A model generated the notes under the pieces. It saw nothing but the letters and a program-made list of their open reading frames with translations. It was not told where the DNA came from and did not search any database. A stretch of 64,000 nucleotides of DNA from Larkinella humicola (GTDB lineage: Bacteria > Bacteroidota > Bacteroidia > Cytophagales > Spirosomataceae), in contig NZ_VTWS01000005.1 of NCBI RefSeq assembly GCF_008727875.1, forward strand, positions 248,001 through 312,000. Direction: 5' to 3'. Both the position numbers and the translations under genes were made by a program. Shown here piece by piece: positions 32,485 through 42,154 of the stretch (position 1 is its first letter; the number at the start of each line of letters is the position of its first letter).

Positions 32485-35400
32485 ATGCCTTACTTTTTAA
32501 CCAATCGCAGCGTTTGGATCAGGATGATGAAAATCTCAAGCCTGCAGATCTTGCTGGCGCTCACCCTGATCAACATCAGTTTTGCTGTTGATAGCAAAGC
32601 CCAGGAGCTTCTGAACCGGCGCATCAGTCTTTCGATTCAAAATCAGGACGTGGAGACCACGATCAAACAGATTGAAGAACAGGCTAAAGTTCAGTTTTTG
32701 TTCAGCCGGGAAATTATTCAATCCAAGCGAAAAGTTACTTATCAGGCGAAGAACGAGCCGCTTCAAACCGTTCTGGAGCAGATCTTAACGCCACTGAATT
32801 TAAACTATGAAGTGGTCAATCAGCAGATTGTCATCAAACGAAATGCGGCTACCCTTCTCCCGAATAAGCTGTCCGGCGAGGTGATGACGGAACAATCACA
32901 GGATGTGCAGATCACGGGGAAGGTCACGGCCGAAAACGGGGAAGGGCTGCCGGGCGTAACGATTCAGATCAAGTCGGCGACCCGGGGAACCACCACCGAC
33001 GGCAATGGCGATTACCGGCTTTCGGTGCCATCGGCCACAGGAACTGTGCTTGTTTTTTCCTATATCGGCTATACTACCAGGGAGGTAACTGTGGGGAGTC
33101 AGACGGTTGTGAATGTTGTTTTGGCGACGGATAATAAAACGCTGGATGAGGTGGTGGTGGTGGGCTATGGGGTTCAGCGGAAACGCGACGTGACCGGTTC
33201 GGTGGTTTCGGTCAATGAAACCACGCTGAAAGAGGTTCCGGCTCCCAACCTGGTGAACCAGTTGAAAGGCCGGGCTGCCGGGGTTTCCATCATTAGCAAC
33301 GGTTCTACGCCGGGTGCTCAGGGGCAAATCCGGATTCGGGGCAACCGGACCCTGACGACGAGTTCGGGGTCGAGCGACGGGCTCGATGGCCCGCTGGTGG
33401 TGGTCGATGGAATCCCCTTTGGCGGACTCAATGACATCAACCCCGATGACATCGCCAGTCTCGAAATTCTGAAAGATGCTTCGGCAACGGCCATTTACGG
33501 TTCAAGAGGATCAGGGGGTGTCATTCTGATTACCACCAAACGGGGTAAGGTCGGAAAACCGGTATTCAGCTACGATGGCTATCATGGGGTGACCAACATC
33601 ATGGGCAAGTTCAACGTCATGAATGGAACGGAATATGCCCGGTTTAAAGACGATGCGACCAAATACAACCGCACCAGCCCCGGCACAACCGCTTATCCGC
33701 TTACCCAGAAGGAAAAAGATGCCCTGGCGGCCGGTGTGTCTACCGACTGGCAGGATTTAATTTATAAGCCCGGTTTCAACACCAACCACCAGTTGAGCAT
33801 GGTCGGCGGGGTTGAAAACACGCAGTATTCGCTGGGTCTGGGTTATTTCAATGAAACCGGGATTATTCCCAGCCAAAAGTTTGAACGCTACACCATCCGG
33901 GCGACGGTCGACCAGCGCATTGGCAAGCGGATCAAGATTGGGTTGAACACCCTGAATACGCTGACCTACACCAACACACCGGGTGGTGGCGGTATTCCCG
34001 GCGGTTTGGTGCGGCAAACGCCCCTGGCCGCGCCGTACAATGCCGACGGTTCGGTCAACCTGTTCCCGGCCGAAGGCTCCATCGATGCCGCCGGGGTTAG
34101 CCCGTTAACGATTCTGACCAAAAAAGATTCGTACCTGGGCCGCACGCGGGCCTTGCGAACGTTTAATAGCCTATACGCGGAGGTGGCTATTTTACCCGGC
34201 CTGCGGTACCGGATGAATGCCGGGTTGAACTTCAGCCAGTCGAACTACAACGGCTACAATGGCCCACTGACCTATTTTAACAGTGCCACGGTTCAGTCGT
34301 CGTCCAATGCCGAAATCAGCAATACCGAGTACTGGGACATCAACCTCCAGCACCTGCTGTATTATGACAAGACGTTTGGCAAGCATAAAATCGGCGTTAC
34401 CGGGCTGTATGAAATTACGAAAAACCATTCGCTGGGCAGTCGGTTCACGATCACCGGCGTTCCGGCCGATTACATCAAGACGTCTAATTTCTCGCTGGCG
34501 TCCGGCACGCCCGTTGCCAACTCGGACTTTGGCAACTCGTTTTCCGAAACGGGTCTGCTTTCCTACATGGGTCGGGTCAATTACAGCTACAACGATCGCT
34601 ATCTGTTGACCCTGACGCTGAGACGCGACGGTTCGTCCACGTTGTCGCCGGGAAACCAGTACTTTAATTACCCGGCCATTGGCGCTGGCTGGAATATCAT
34701 CGAGGAAGGCTTTATGAAAGGCGCCCCATTCATTTCGAACCTGAAACTGCGGGGAAGCTGGGGTTTGTCCGGAAATCGAAACGTGGGAGCCTATGCAACC
34801 CTGGGGGCTTTGTCGGCGGGGTATTACAATTTCGGAACGGGCACGGCGGGGCAGCAGTTGGCCTACACGGTTACCAGTCTGCCGGCAACGGGTCTGGGTT
34901 GGCAATCGACCTCGCAGGTGGATCTCGGGATTGATTTTGGCTTCCTGAATAACCGCATCACGGGTTCGGTGGATTGGTATCACCAGCAAACGAAAAATAT
35001 TCTACTGTCCGTTCCGCTGCCACCGAGCAACGGAGCCGGGTCGACCCTGAAAAACCTGGGACGCACGGAAGGGAAGGGATTGGAAACCGCACTGACGTTC
35101 GAGATTTTCAGGAACCCGAAAGGCTTCAACTGGAGCGCCGATGTGACGTATTTCTTCAACCGGGAGAAAATCACGCAGCTGACGACGCCGACCGAACTCG
35201 CCAATTTAGGAGCAGGGTGGTTTGTAGGCCAACCGCTTTCGGTCATATTCGACTACAAAAAAATCGGTATCTGGCAAACAGCGGATAAAGAAAACGGCAC
35301 GCTCGCCAAACAGACCTCCCCCACGCAGTTTCCGGGCCAGATCCGGGTGGAAGATTTGAATGGCGATGGGAAGATTGATGCGGCTGACCGGCAGATTCTG

Positions 35401-35985
35401 GGCAATTTTCAGCCCACCTGGGAAGGCGGCATCACCAACCGGTTCAGCTTCAAAAACTTTGATTTGTCGGTTGTGACCTACGCCCGGATGGGCATGAAGG
35501 TGATCGTGCCCTATCTGACGGGTAATTCCACGGGGTCGGGCGGGTTTGCGTTCTTCAACCAGGGCCGGGTCAATCAGGTAAAAACCGATTACTGGACCGA
35601 AACCAACCCGACGAATGCGTTTCCGGCACCGGATGCCGGTAGTGCCGTCGCCTATTTTGGCTCTACGCTGGGCTACTACGACGGTTCGTTCATTAAAGTT
35701 CGAAGCATCAACCTGGGCTATACCTTTTCCAGTCAGTTGATCCGGAAAATCGGGATGAACTCCGCCCGGATTTACTTCAACGCCACTAACCCGCTGATCC
35801 TGTATTCGCCCCTGGTGAGAGACAACCTGGCCGTCGATCCGGAAGGAAACAGCTACGCCAGTGGTCAGTCGACCCTGAACCCGCAGGGAGCCAGCGAACG
35901 CGGAACGCCGGAACGTCAGATCTCTGTCAATCTGAACAACCCGCCCGTACGGCAATTCACGCTGGGGGTAAATTTTAAATTCTAA
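32485..35985 (+). CDS. SusC/RagA-type TonB-dependent transporter with STN domain
   Basis: 1166 aa from Met 32485, giving a signal peptide (MMKISSLQILLALTLINISF). Then an STN domain (RISLSIQNQDVETTIKQIEE), carboxypeptidase-like domain (VTAENGEGLPGVTIQIK), TonB box region (LDEVVVVGYGVQ), plug (GVQRKRDVTGSV, GAQGQIRIRGNRT) and a 22-strand-type beta barrel to the end. It imports oligosaccharides through the outer membrane with the SusD partner. The STN domain lets it signal to FecR. Its gene is followed 14 nt later by susD. Confidence 0.95.
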   Translation: MPYFLTNRSVWIRMMKISSLQILLALTLINISFAVDSKAQELLNRRISLSIQNQDVETTIKQIEEQAKVQFLFSREIIQSKRKVTYQAKNEPLQTVLEQILTPLNLNYEVVNQQIVIKRNAATLLPNKLSGEVMTEQSQDVQITGKVTAENGEGLPGVTIQIKSATRGTTTDGNGDYRLSVPSATGTVLVFSYIGYTTREVTVGSQTVVNVVLATDNKTLDEVVVVGYGVQRKRDVTGSVVSVNETTLKEVPAPNLVNQLKGRAAGVSIISNGSTPGAQGQIRIRGNRTLTTSSGSSDGLDGPLVVVDGIPFGGLNDINPDDIASLEILKDASATAIYGSRGSGGVILITTKRGKVGKPVFSYDGYHGVTNIMGKFNVMNGTEYARFKDDATKYNRTSPGTTAYPLTQKEKDALAAGVSTDWQDLIYKPGFNTNHQLSMVGGVENTQYSLGLGYFNETGIIPSQKFERYTIRATVDQRIGKRIKIGLNTLNTLTYTNTPGGGGIPGGLVRQTPLAAPYNADGSVNLFPAEGSIDAAGVSPLTILTKKDSYLGRTRALRTFNSLYAEVAILPGLRYRMNAGLNFSQSNYNGYNGPLTYFNSATVQSSSNAEISNTEYWDINLQHLLYYDKTFGKHKIGVTGLYEITKNHSLGSRFTITGVPADYIKTSNFSLASGTPVANSDFGNSFSETGLLSYMGRVNYSYNDRYLLTLTLRRDGSSTLSPGNQYFNYPAIGAGWNIIEEGFMKGAPFISNLKLRGSWGLSGNRNVGAYATLGALSAGYYNFGTGTAGQQLAYTVTSLPATGLGWQSTSQVDLGIDFGFLNNRITGSVDWYHQQTKNILLSVPLPPSNGAGSTLKNLGRTEGKGLETALTFEIFRNPKGFNWSADVTYFFNREKITQLTTPTELANLGAGWFVGQPLSVIFDYKKIGIWQTADKENGTLAKQTSPTQFPGQIRVEDLNGDGKIDAADRQILGNFQPTWEGGITNRFSFKNFDLSVVTYARMGMKVIVPYLTGNSTGSGGFAFFNQGRVNQVKTDYWTETNPTNAFPAPDAGSAVAYFGSTLGYYDGSFIKVRSINLGYTFSSQLIRKIGMNSARIYFNATNPLILYSPLVRDNLAVDPEGNSYASGQSTLNPQGASERGTPERQISVNLNNPPVRQFTLGVNFKF

Positions 35986-35999
35986 TCCTGGATCGAACC

Positions 36000-37814
36000 A
36001 TGAAAACACTAAAAATCTGGTCCATCATTGGCCTGACCGCGTTGCTCAACACGGGCTGCGAAAAAATACTGGAGGAGAACCCCCAATCCCAGATTGTCCC
36101 TTCCTATTTCAATAGTCCGTCCGGCGTATTGGGCGGTATTGCCGGGGTCTACAACGACATCCGGGGCCAGTGGGGCACCGAAGGGTTTACGGTCGAAATG
36201 CAGGCCGGAACCGATGAGTTTTTGCAGGGAGCCAGCAGCGGGGGCGTCCCACCCTATACCTACAATGGCCTGAACAGCAGCAACTTCGGCTCAGCTTGGG
36301 GCGTCGCTTTTCAGGACATCAACACGCTGAACGGCGTTCTCAAATACGGTCAGACGACCGATTTGCCGGAGGCAACCCGGAAGCAGTATCTGGCCCAGGC
36401 GAAGTTTTTGCGGGCATTCTGGTACTTTTATCTGGTACAGACCTGGGGCGATGTTCCGCTCAGCACCGAATTTATTACCGTGCCCTCCCAGGCAGCCTCC
36501 CGCCAGCCGGTCGCTCAGGTGTATGAATTGATTATCAAGGACCTGACCGAAGCAGCCGCCGATTTGCCCAACCAGCCGACCGCCCCGTTTCTGGGAAAAG
36601 CCGCAACCAAACCGGTGGCGCAACTGCTGCTGGCGAAGGCATATCTGACCCGGGGCTGGCTCAACAATACGACCGCCGATTTCACACAGGCAGCCACCCT
36701 CTGTGCCGACATTGTTGCCAATAAAGCAACGTACGGTCTGGATCTGTGGCAGGATTACGGCGATGCGTTTGTGCCGGCCAACGACTACGGCAAAGAAACC
36801 ATGTTTGTCAGCGATCACATGCTCGACCCAAAATACGGCTATTATCAGGTGGGTGGTGCGGCCGGTGGTGGGGCTGCTCAAAACCTGACGCCCTGGTTTA
36901 CCAACTGGAATTACCCCAACAACAGCGGTATCAACTCCTTCAAAAGTGCTGCGGGCGCCTACGTCAACAGCGGGACCTCGCTGATGATCCGGGATTCGCA
37001 GTATGGACGTCCGTATACCCGGATGCGCCCCAATAGCTACAAATGGCCTTCAGGCCCCAATGCCGGGAAGAACTACTTTCTGGATCAGGCGTTTACGAAC
37101 CGGACGGTCGATTCACGGTTTATCAATTCGTTCTATACGGTGTACATTTCCAATACCGCCGTTACGAACACCGCAACAGCCGCCAACAACAAACGGGGCA
37201 TTGGCTACACCACCGTCGTGGGAGCGGATACGGCCGTTTGGCTGCCCGACTTCGAGGTGGAAGGTGCTCCCCAGTTCGTCGGAACACGGCCTTTCAAAGG
37301 GCTGGTTGTACCACCGAGCTTGTGGGACAACGGCATTTTTCCGGCGTTGAAGAAATTCATGGACCCCAGCCGGGGGGCCAACTTCAACGACCCGTCGACC
37401 CGCCCCTGTGTGCTGTACCGCTTTGCCGATGTGTATCTAACAGGCGCTGAAGCCTACCTGAAAGCGGGCGATGCCACAAAGGCGGCTGCAATGCTGAATA
37501 CGGTTCGGCAACGGGCGGCTTTCCGGAAAACCAATACGGCGGCTCAAAATGCGTCTGCCGTAACGGCCATGACCATTGCACCGGCTGAGGTAACGGTTGA
37601 TTTTATTCTGGACGAACGCACCCGCGAACTCTTTGGCGAGTGGCAACGGTGGCATGATCTGGTCCGGACCCGTTCGCTGGTGCGACGCGTGAAAGCCTGG
37701 AATCCGGAAGCGGCTGCCAATATTCAGGATTTTCACATGCTGCGGCCCATTCCCCAGTCGCAAATCGACCGGGTGGTGGAAGGGCCGAAGTTTCCGCAGA
37801 ATCCGGGTTATTAA
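36000..37814 (+). CDS. SusD/RagB-type glycan-binding lipoprotein
   Basis: A 604-aa protein. Lipobox at residues 16-20 (LNTGC), so it is a surface lipoprotein. TPR-like helices with FLRAFWYFYLVQTWGDVPL and DERTRELFGEWQRWHDLVRT are the SusD signatures. It captures glycans and forms the lid of the SusC channel encoded directly upstream. The large loop region (residues 290-400) with Tyr and Trp residues probably forms the binding site. Specificity for arabinoxylan is inferred from the enzymes downstream. Confidence 0.95.
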   Translation: MKTLKIWSIIGLTALLNTGCEKILEENPQSQIVPSYFNSPSGVLGGIAGVYNDIRGQWGTEGFTVEMQAGTDEFLQGASSGGVPPYTYNGLNSSNFGSAWGVAFQDINTLNGVLKYGQTTDLPEATRKQYLAQAKFLRAFWYFYLVQTWGDVPLSTEFITVPSQAASRQPVAQVYELIIKDLTEAAADLPNQPTAPFLGKAATKPVAQLLLAKAYLTRGWLNNTTADFTQAATLCADIVANKATYGLDLWQDYGDAFVPANDYGKETMFVSDHMLDPKYGYYQVGGAAGGGAAQNLTPWFTNWNYPNNSGINSFKSAAGAYVNSGTSLMIRDSQYGRPYTRMRPNSYKWPSGPNAGKNYFLDQAFTNRTVDSRFINSFYTVYISNTAVTNTATAANNKRGIGYTTVVGADTAVWLPDFEVEGAPQFVGTRPFKGLVVPPSLWDNGIFPALKKFMDPSRGANFNDPSTRPCVLYRFADVYLTGAEAYLKAGDATKAAAMLNTVRQRAAFRKTNTAAQNASAVTAMTIAPAEVTVDFILDERTRELFGEWQRWHDLVRTRSLVRRVKAWNPEAAANIQDFHMLRPIPQSQIDRVVEGPKFPQNPGY

Positions 37815-37833
37815 TAGGTGAAATAGTAGTGCA

Positions 37834-37873
37834 AAATGTAAGGGGCATAGACCATGGTCCCCTTACATTTTTT
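37834..37873 (+). terminator. Terminator after susD
   Basis: AAATGTAAGGGG (37834-37845) pairs perfectly with CCCCTTACATTT (37859-37870) and runs into seven Ts. It may be an attenuator that keeps susCD expression above that of the hydrolase genes that follow. Confidence 0.8.
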
Positions 37874-37894
37874 TGATTTAAATACCCACAACGG

Positions 37895-40384
37895 ATGCGA
37901 CGATTTCTCTTTCTGGTTTTTATGGCTAGTTCAATCCCCGGCTTTTCGCAGCAAAAGCCGGTATTAAAACTTTGGTATACCAAACCCGCCGACCAAACCT
38001 GGGAAAATGCCCTGCCGATTGGAAATGGCCAATTGGGAGCGATGGTGTACGGCAATGTGGAAAAGGAAACCGTTCAGCTCAATGAGCATACGGTTTGGTC
38101 GGGTGGCCCCAACCGGAACGACAACCCGGAAGCCCTGGCTTCGCTGCCCGAAATCCGGCAGCTCATCTTCGGGGGAAAGCAAAAAGACGCCGAGCGACTG
38201 GCCAACAAAACCATCATCACCAAAAAGTCGCACGGGCAGATGTTTCAACCCGTGGGCAACCTCCACCTTACATTCCAGGGGCACCAAAATTACACCGATT
38301 ACTACCGGGAGCTGGATATTGAAAAGGCCGTTGCCAAAACGACTTACCACGTGGATGGCGTGCGGTATACCCGCGAAATCATCGCTTCCTTCCCGGATCG
38401 GGTGATCGTCATGCACCTGACCGCGAGCAAACCGGGGCGGCTTTCCTTTACGGCCTCCTTCTCGACGCCCCAGACCCAATCGACCATCAAAACCACCGCA
38501 GCGAAAGACCTGACCCTGGCCGGAACCACCTCCGACCACGAAGGCGTGAAAGGAATGGTGAAATTCAAAGGGGTGGTGCGCCTTAAAACCCAGGGCGGCA
38601 GTCTTTCCGCCAACGACAGCACCCTCACCGTAAAAGGGGCCACGACCGCAACGATTTACGTTTCCATCGCCACCAATTTCAATAGCTACAAAGACCTGAG
38701 CGGGGACGAAAACGCCCGCGCGTCGGCCTACCTGACCAAAGCGTATGCCAAATCGTATGCGGCCATTCTGAACGCGCACATCGCAGCTTACCAAAAGTAT
38801 TTCAACCGGGTAACGTTCGATCTGGGGGCAACCGAAGCCACCCAGCTCCCGACCGATGAGCGGCTTAAAAACTTTCGGACGGCCAACGACCCTCAGTTTG
38901 TCGTACTGTATTACCAGTTCGGACGCTATTTGCTGATTTCGTCTTCCCAACCCGGCCGCGACGGCCGGTTCGCCGGTGCGATAGCGGGGCAACCGGCGAA
39001 CTTGCAGGGCATCTGGAACCATAAAATGCGGCCACCCTGGGACAGCAAATACACCATCAACATCAACGCCCAGATGAATTACTGGCCGGCCGAAAAAACC
39101 AACCTGGCCGAACTGCACGAGCCTTTCCTGAACATGGTGCGGGAGTTGTCGGAAACCGGGCAGGAAACCGCCCGGGTCATGTACGGCGCCCGGGGCTGGA
39201 TGGCCCACCACAACACCGACATCTGGCGGGCTACCGGGGCCATCGACGGGGCCTTCTGGGGCATGTGGACGGGCGGGGGCGGCTGGCTCAGCCAGCACCT
39301 CTGGGAGCATTATCTGTACAGTGGCGATCAAACGTATCTGGCCTCGATTTATCCCGTCCTGAAAGGAGCCGCGCAGTTTTACGCTGATTTCCTGATCGAG
39401 CATCCGACGTATCACTGGCTGGTGGTCAATCCGGGCAGTTCGCCCGAAAACGCACCGAAAGCCCACGCCGGTTCTTCGCTGGATGCGGGCACCACGATGG
39501 ATAATCAGATTGTTTTCGACGCCTTCAGCACGGCCATTCGGGCCGCCGAACTGCTGAAAAAAGATGCGGCTTTTGTGGATACGCTGAAACAGAAACGGAG
39601 CCGGCTGGCGCCCATGCACGTCGGGAAATTCGGTCAGTTGCAGGAATGGCTGGACGACGTAGACGACCCCAACGACCACCACCGGCACGTGTCGCACCTC
39701 TACGGGTTATTTCCGTCTACGCAGATTTCGGCGTATCGGACCCCCGAACTGTTCCGGGCCTCCCGCACCACTCTGATGCATCGCGGAGACGTGTCGACCG
39801 GCTGGAGCATGGGCTGGAAAGTCAACTGGTGGGCGCGGTTGCAGGACGGCAATCACGCGTATTCGCTGATCCAGAATCAACTTTCGCCCCTGGGAGCCAA
39901 CCCGGAGGGCGGAGGTACCTACAACAACCTCTTCGATGCGCACCCGCCGTTTCAGATCGATGGCAATTTTGGCTGTACGTCGGGCATCACGGAAATGCTG
40001 ATGCAAAGTGCCGACGGTGCCCTTCATTTGCTGCCCGCTCTGCCGGACGTATGGCCTGCGGGGCGTATCAGCGGATTGCGGGCCATCGGCGGTTTTGAGG
40101 TGGTCAGTATGCAGTGGAAAGACGGCAAACTAACGAAGGTCGAAATTCGCTCGAACCTGGGGGGTAACCTCCGCGTGCGGGTTCCCCAGACCCTGAAGGG
40201 CGGCAACGGACTGGTATTGAACGAAGCGTCCGGTCCGAATCCCAACCCGTTCTACGGGGTCGAAGAAACGCCAACGCCCGTGCTTGCGTCGCCGGTGGCC
40301 CAAACCGCTCCCGCGCTGAAAGAAACCCGGCTTTACGATATTCCGACCCAGGCGGGAAAACTATATACGCTGGTGAGCCAGTAG
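37895..40384 (+). CDS. GH95 alpha-L-fucosidase/alpha-L-galactosidase
   Basis: An 829-aa protein. Signal peptide ([15 protein letters not shown]). Family signature [32 protein letters not shown], then (alpha/alpha)6 barrel motifs [38 protein letters not shown] and [15 protein letters not shown]95 enzymes remove terminal L-fucose or L-galactose alpha-1,2-linked to side chains. In grass glucuronoarabinoxylan PULs, GH95 members act as alpha-L-galactosidases; the locus context here favours that or fucose removal. First enzyme gene after the susD terminator. Confidence 0.9.
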   Translation: MRRFLFLVFMASSIPGFSQQKPVLKLWYTKPADQTWENALPIGNGQLGAMVYGNVEKETVQLNEHTVWSGGPNRNDNPEALASLPEIRQLIFGGKQKDAERLANKTIITKKSHGQMFQPVGNLHLTFQGHQNYTDYYRELDIEKAVAKTTYHVDGVRYTREIIASFPDRVIVMHLTASKPGRLSFTASFSTPQTQSTIKTTAAKDLTLAGTTSDHEGVKGMVKFKGVVRLKTQGGSLSANDSTLTVKGATTATIYVSIATNFNSYKDLSGDENARASAYLTKAYAKSYAAILNAHIAAYQKYFNRVTFDLGATEATQLPTDERLKNFRTANDPQFVVLYYQFGRYLLISSSQPGRDGRFAGAIAGQPANLQGIWNHKMRPPWDSKYTININAQMNYWPAEKTNLAELHEPFLNMVRELSETGQETARVMYGARGWMAHHNTDIWRATGAIDGAFWGMWTGGGGWLSQHLWEHYLYSGDQTYLASIYPVLKGAAQFYADFLIEHPTYHWLVVNPGSSPENAPKAHAGSSLDAGTTMDNQIVFDAFSTAIRAAELLKKDAAFVDTLKQKRSRLAPMHVGKFGQLQEWLDDVDDPNDHHRHVSHLYGLFPSTQISAYRTPELFRASRTTLMHRGDVSTGWSMGWKVNWWARLQDGNHAYSLIQNQLSPLGANPEGGGTYNNLFDAHPPFQIDGNFGCTSGITEMLMQSADGALHLLPALPDVWPAGRISGLRAIGGFEVVSMQWKDGKLTKVEIRSNLGGNLRVRVPQTLKGGNGLVLNEASGPNPNPFYGVEETPTPVLASPVAQTAPALKETRLYDIPTQAGKLYTLVSQ

Positions 40385-40403
40385 CTTATCGATTGATTTT
40401 ACT

Positions 40404-42101
40404 ATGCTAAGGAAGATGAAAAAAAGCATTTGCGCGGCCGCTATCACGGCAGTTTGTTTGATTCTGAGTTCGACCGTTTTCGCCCAGACCACCACGCTGG
40501 TCAACCCGATTCTGACCGGTTTTTACCCCGATCCGAGCATCGTCAAGGTGGGACCGGATTACTACCTGGTGAGTTCGACGTTTTCGTATTTCCCCGGCAT
40601 CCCGGTTTTTCACAGCCAGGATCTGAAAAACTGGAAACAGATCGGGAATGTCATCGACCGCCCTTCCCAGATGGATTTCATGGGCGAACGGCTGACGCGG
40701 GGGCTGTTTGCACCGGCCATCAGTTACTACAAAGGCACGTATTACCTCACCTGCACCGACATCGACCACGACGGCAACTTTGTGGTGACGGCCAAAAATC
40801 CAGCCGGGCCCTGGAGCGATCCGGTTAAAATCCCGCCGGTACGAGGCATCGACCCGTCCATTTACTTTGACGAAGCCGCCGACAAAGCCTACATTCTGTA
40901 CAACAGCGACGCGCCCGACCACAAACCGCTGTATTCGGGTCACCGGACCATCCGCATGTACGAGTTTGATTACCAGAACTTAAAAGTAATCGGCGAAGAA
41001 AAACAACTGGTGAACGGGGGCGTGGACCTCAGTAAAAAACCGGTCTGGATCGAAGCGCCCCACCTCCTGAAACGGAACGGGTGGTATTACCTCTACGCGG
41101 CCGAGGGCGGTACGTCGGTCAACCATTCGGAAGTGATCCTGCGGAGCCGAGACGTCTGGGGGCCGTATATGCCTTTTGAAGGCAATCCGATCCTGACCCA
41201 GCGGGAATTGCCCGCCGACCGGAAAGACGCCATTACATCGGCGGGTCATGCCCAGTTTGTCGATGGCCCGGATGGCAAGATGTATTGCATTTTTCTGGCG
41301 GTACGGCCGTACGAGGGCGATTACTACAACACCGGTCGGGAAACGTTCATTGCGCCCGTCACCTGGACAAACGACTGGCCCATGATCGAGCATGGCGAGA
41401 AGGCAATTTCGTATAGCTATCCCGTTAATTACAAGGAAATTAAACAAAAGGGCGCGTTGCCGCAGTCGGGTAACTTCGCCTATACGCTGACGTTTGACAA
41501 GGAACTGGACCCGTCGCTGCTGTTCATGCGAACCCTCGACAAAAGCAGGTATTCGCTGTCGAAGAAACAGGGGCTGACGCTGAAACTCAAGCCTGAAACC
41601 GTGATGGAACTCGGCAATCCGGCGTTCATCGGGAAACGCCAGCAGCACCTGTTCAGCACGGCTGAAACCGAGCTGGATTTCACCCCAACATCGGAAAAAG
41701 AAAAAGCCGGGCTGATCATTCTTCAGGATGAGGGCCATTTCTACTTTCTGTGTAAATCCAAATCGCAGGATAAGGATGTGTTGCAACTCTACAAAAGCAA
41801 ACCGCGCTCCAAGGAAATGGACCTGCTGACTGAAGTGCCGCTGACCGGAAAAACCGGAAAAGTGGGGTTACGCATCACCTCGCAGGGCGATAACTATGCG
41901 TTCCAGTATTCCACCGATGCTAAAAACTGGAAGCTTCTTCAGGACAAGGTGGACGGTAAATTCCTGAGTACCAAAGCAGCGGGCAGCTTTATCGGCTGTT
42001 TGTATGGAATGTACGCGACGTCGTCGGGGGAAGTCAGCACCAATTCGGCTTCGTTCCGGTACCTGACCTACGCGGGGGATGATCCGGTGTTCAAAAAATA
42101 A
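40404..42101 (+). CDS. GH43 beta-xylosidase/arabinofuranosidase
   Basis: A 565-aa protein; a start at the ATG 40416 is also possible. Signal peptide, then a five-bladed propeller with catalytic FYPDPSIVKVG (base Asp), RGIDPSIYFD (pKa Asp) and WIEAPHLLK (acid Glu). A C-terminal beta-sandwich (residues 360-560, DUF1349-like, DEGHFYFLCKS) follows, as in the GH43 group with two domains. It cleaves xylose or arabinofuranose units in the periplasm or at the surface. The gene is 19 nt downstream of GH95. Confidence 0.9.
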   Translation: MLRKMKKSICAAAITAVCLILSSTVFAQTTTLVNPILTGFYPDPSIVKVGPDYYLVSSTFSYFPGIPVFHSQDLKNWKQIGNVIDRPSQMDFMGERLTRGLFAPAISYYKGTYYLTCTDIDHDGNFVVTAKNPAGPWSDPVKIPPVRGIDPSIYFDEAADKAYILYNSDAPDHKPLYSGHRTIRMYEFDYQNLKVIGEEKQLVNGGVDLSKKPVWIEAPHLLKRNGWYYLYAAEGGTSVNHSEVILRSRDVWGPYMPFEGNPILTQRELPADRKDAITSAGHAQFVDGPDGKMYCIFLAVRPYEGDYYNTGRETFIAPVTWTNDWPMIEHGEKAISYSYPVNYKEIKQKGALPQSGNFAYTLTFDKELDPSLLFMRTLDKSRYSLSKKQGLTLKLKPETVMELGNPAFIGKRQQHLFSTAETELDFTPTSEKEKAGLIILQDEGHFYFLCKSKSQDKDVLQLYKSKPRSKEMDLLTEVPLTGKTGKVGLRITSQGDNYAFQYSTDAKNWKLLQDKVDGKFLSTKAAGSFIGCLYGMYATSSGEVSTNSASFRYLTYAGDDPVFKK

Positions 42102-42154
42102 GCGGAGCAAATGGGGATGCCCATCGCGTGTCAAACACAGTGTTAGCCTTGAAA

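Noticed and set aside
37964-39697. Long minus-strand frame (577 codons) opposite the GH95 gene, and similar frames opposite other GH and esterase genes
   Set aside because: They lie wholly inside well-recognised genes of high GC content, read as low-complexity sequence and match no domain; they are shadows.
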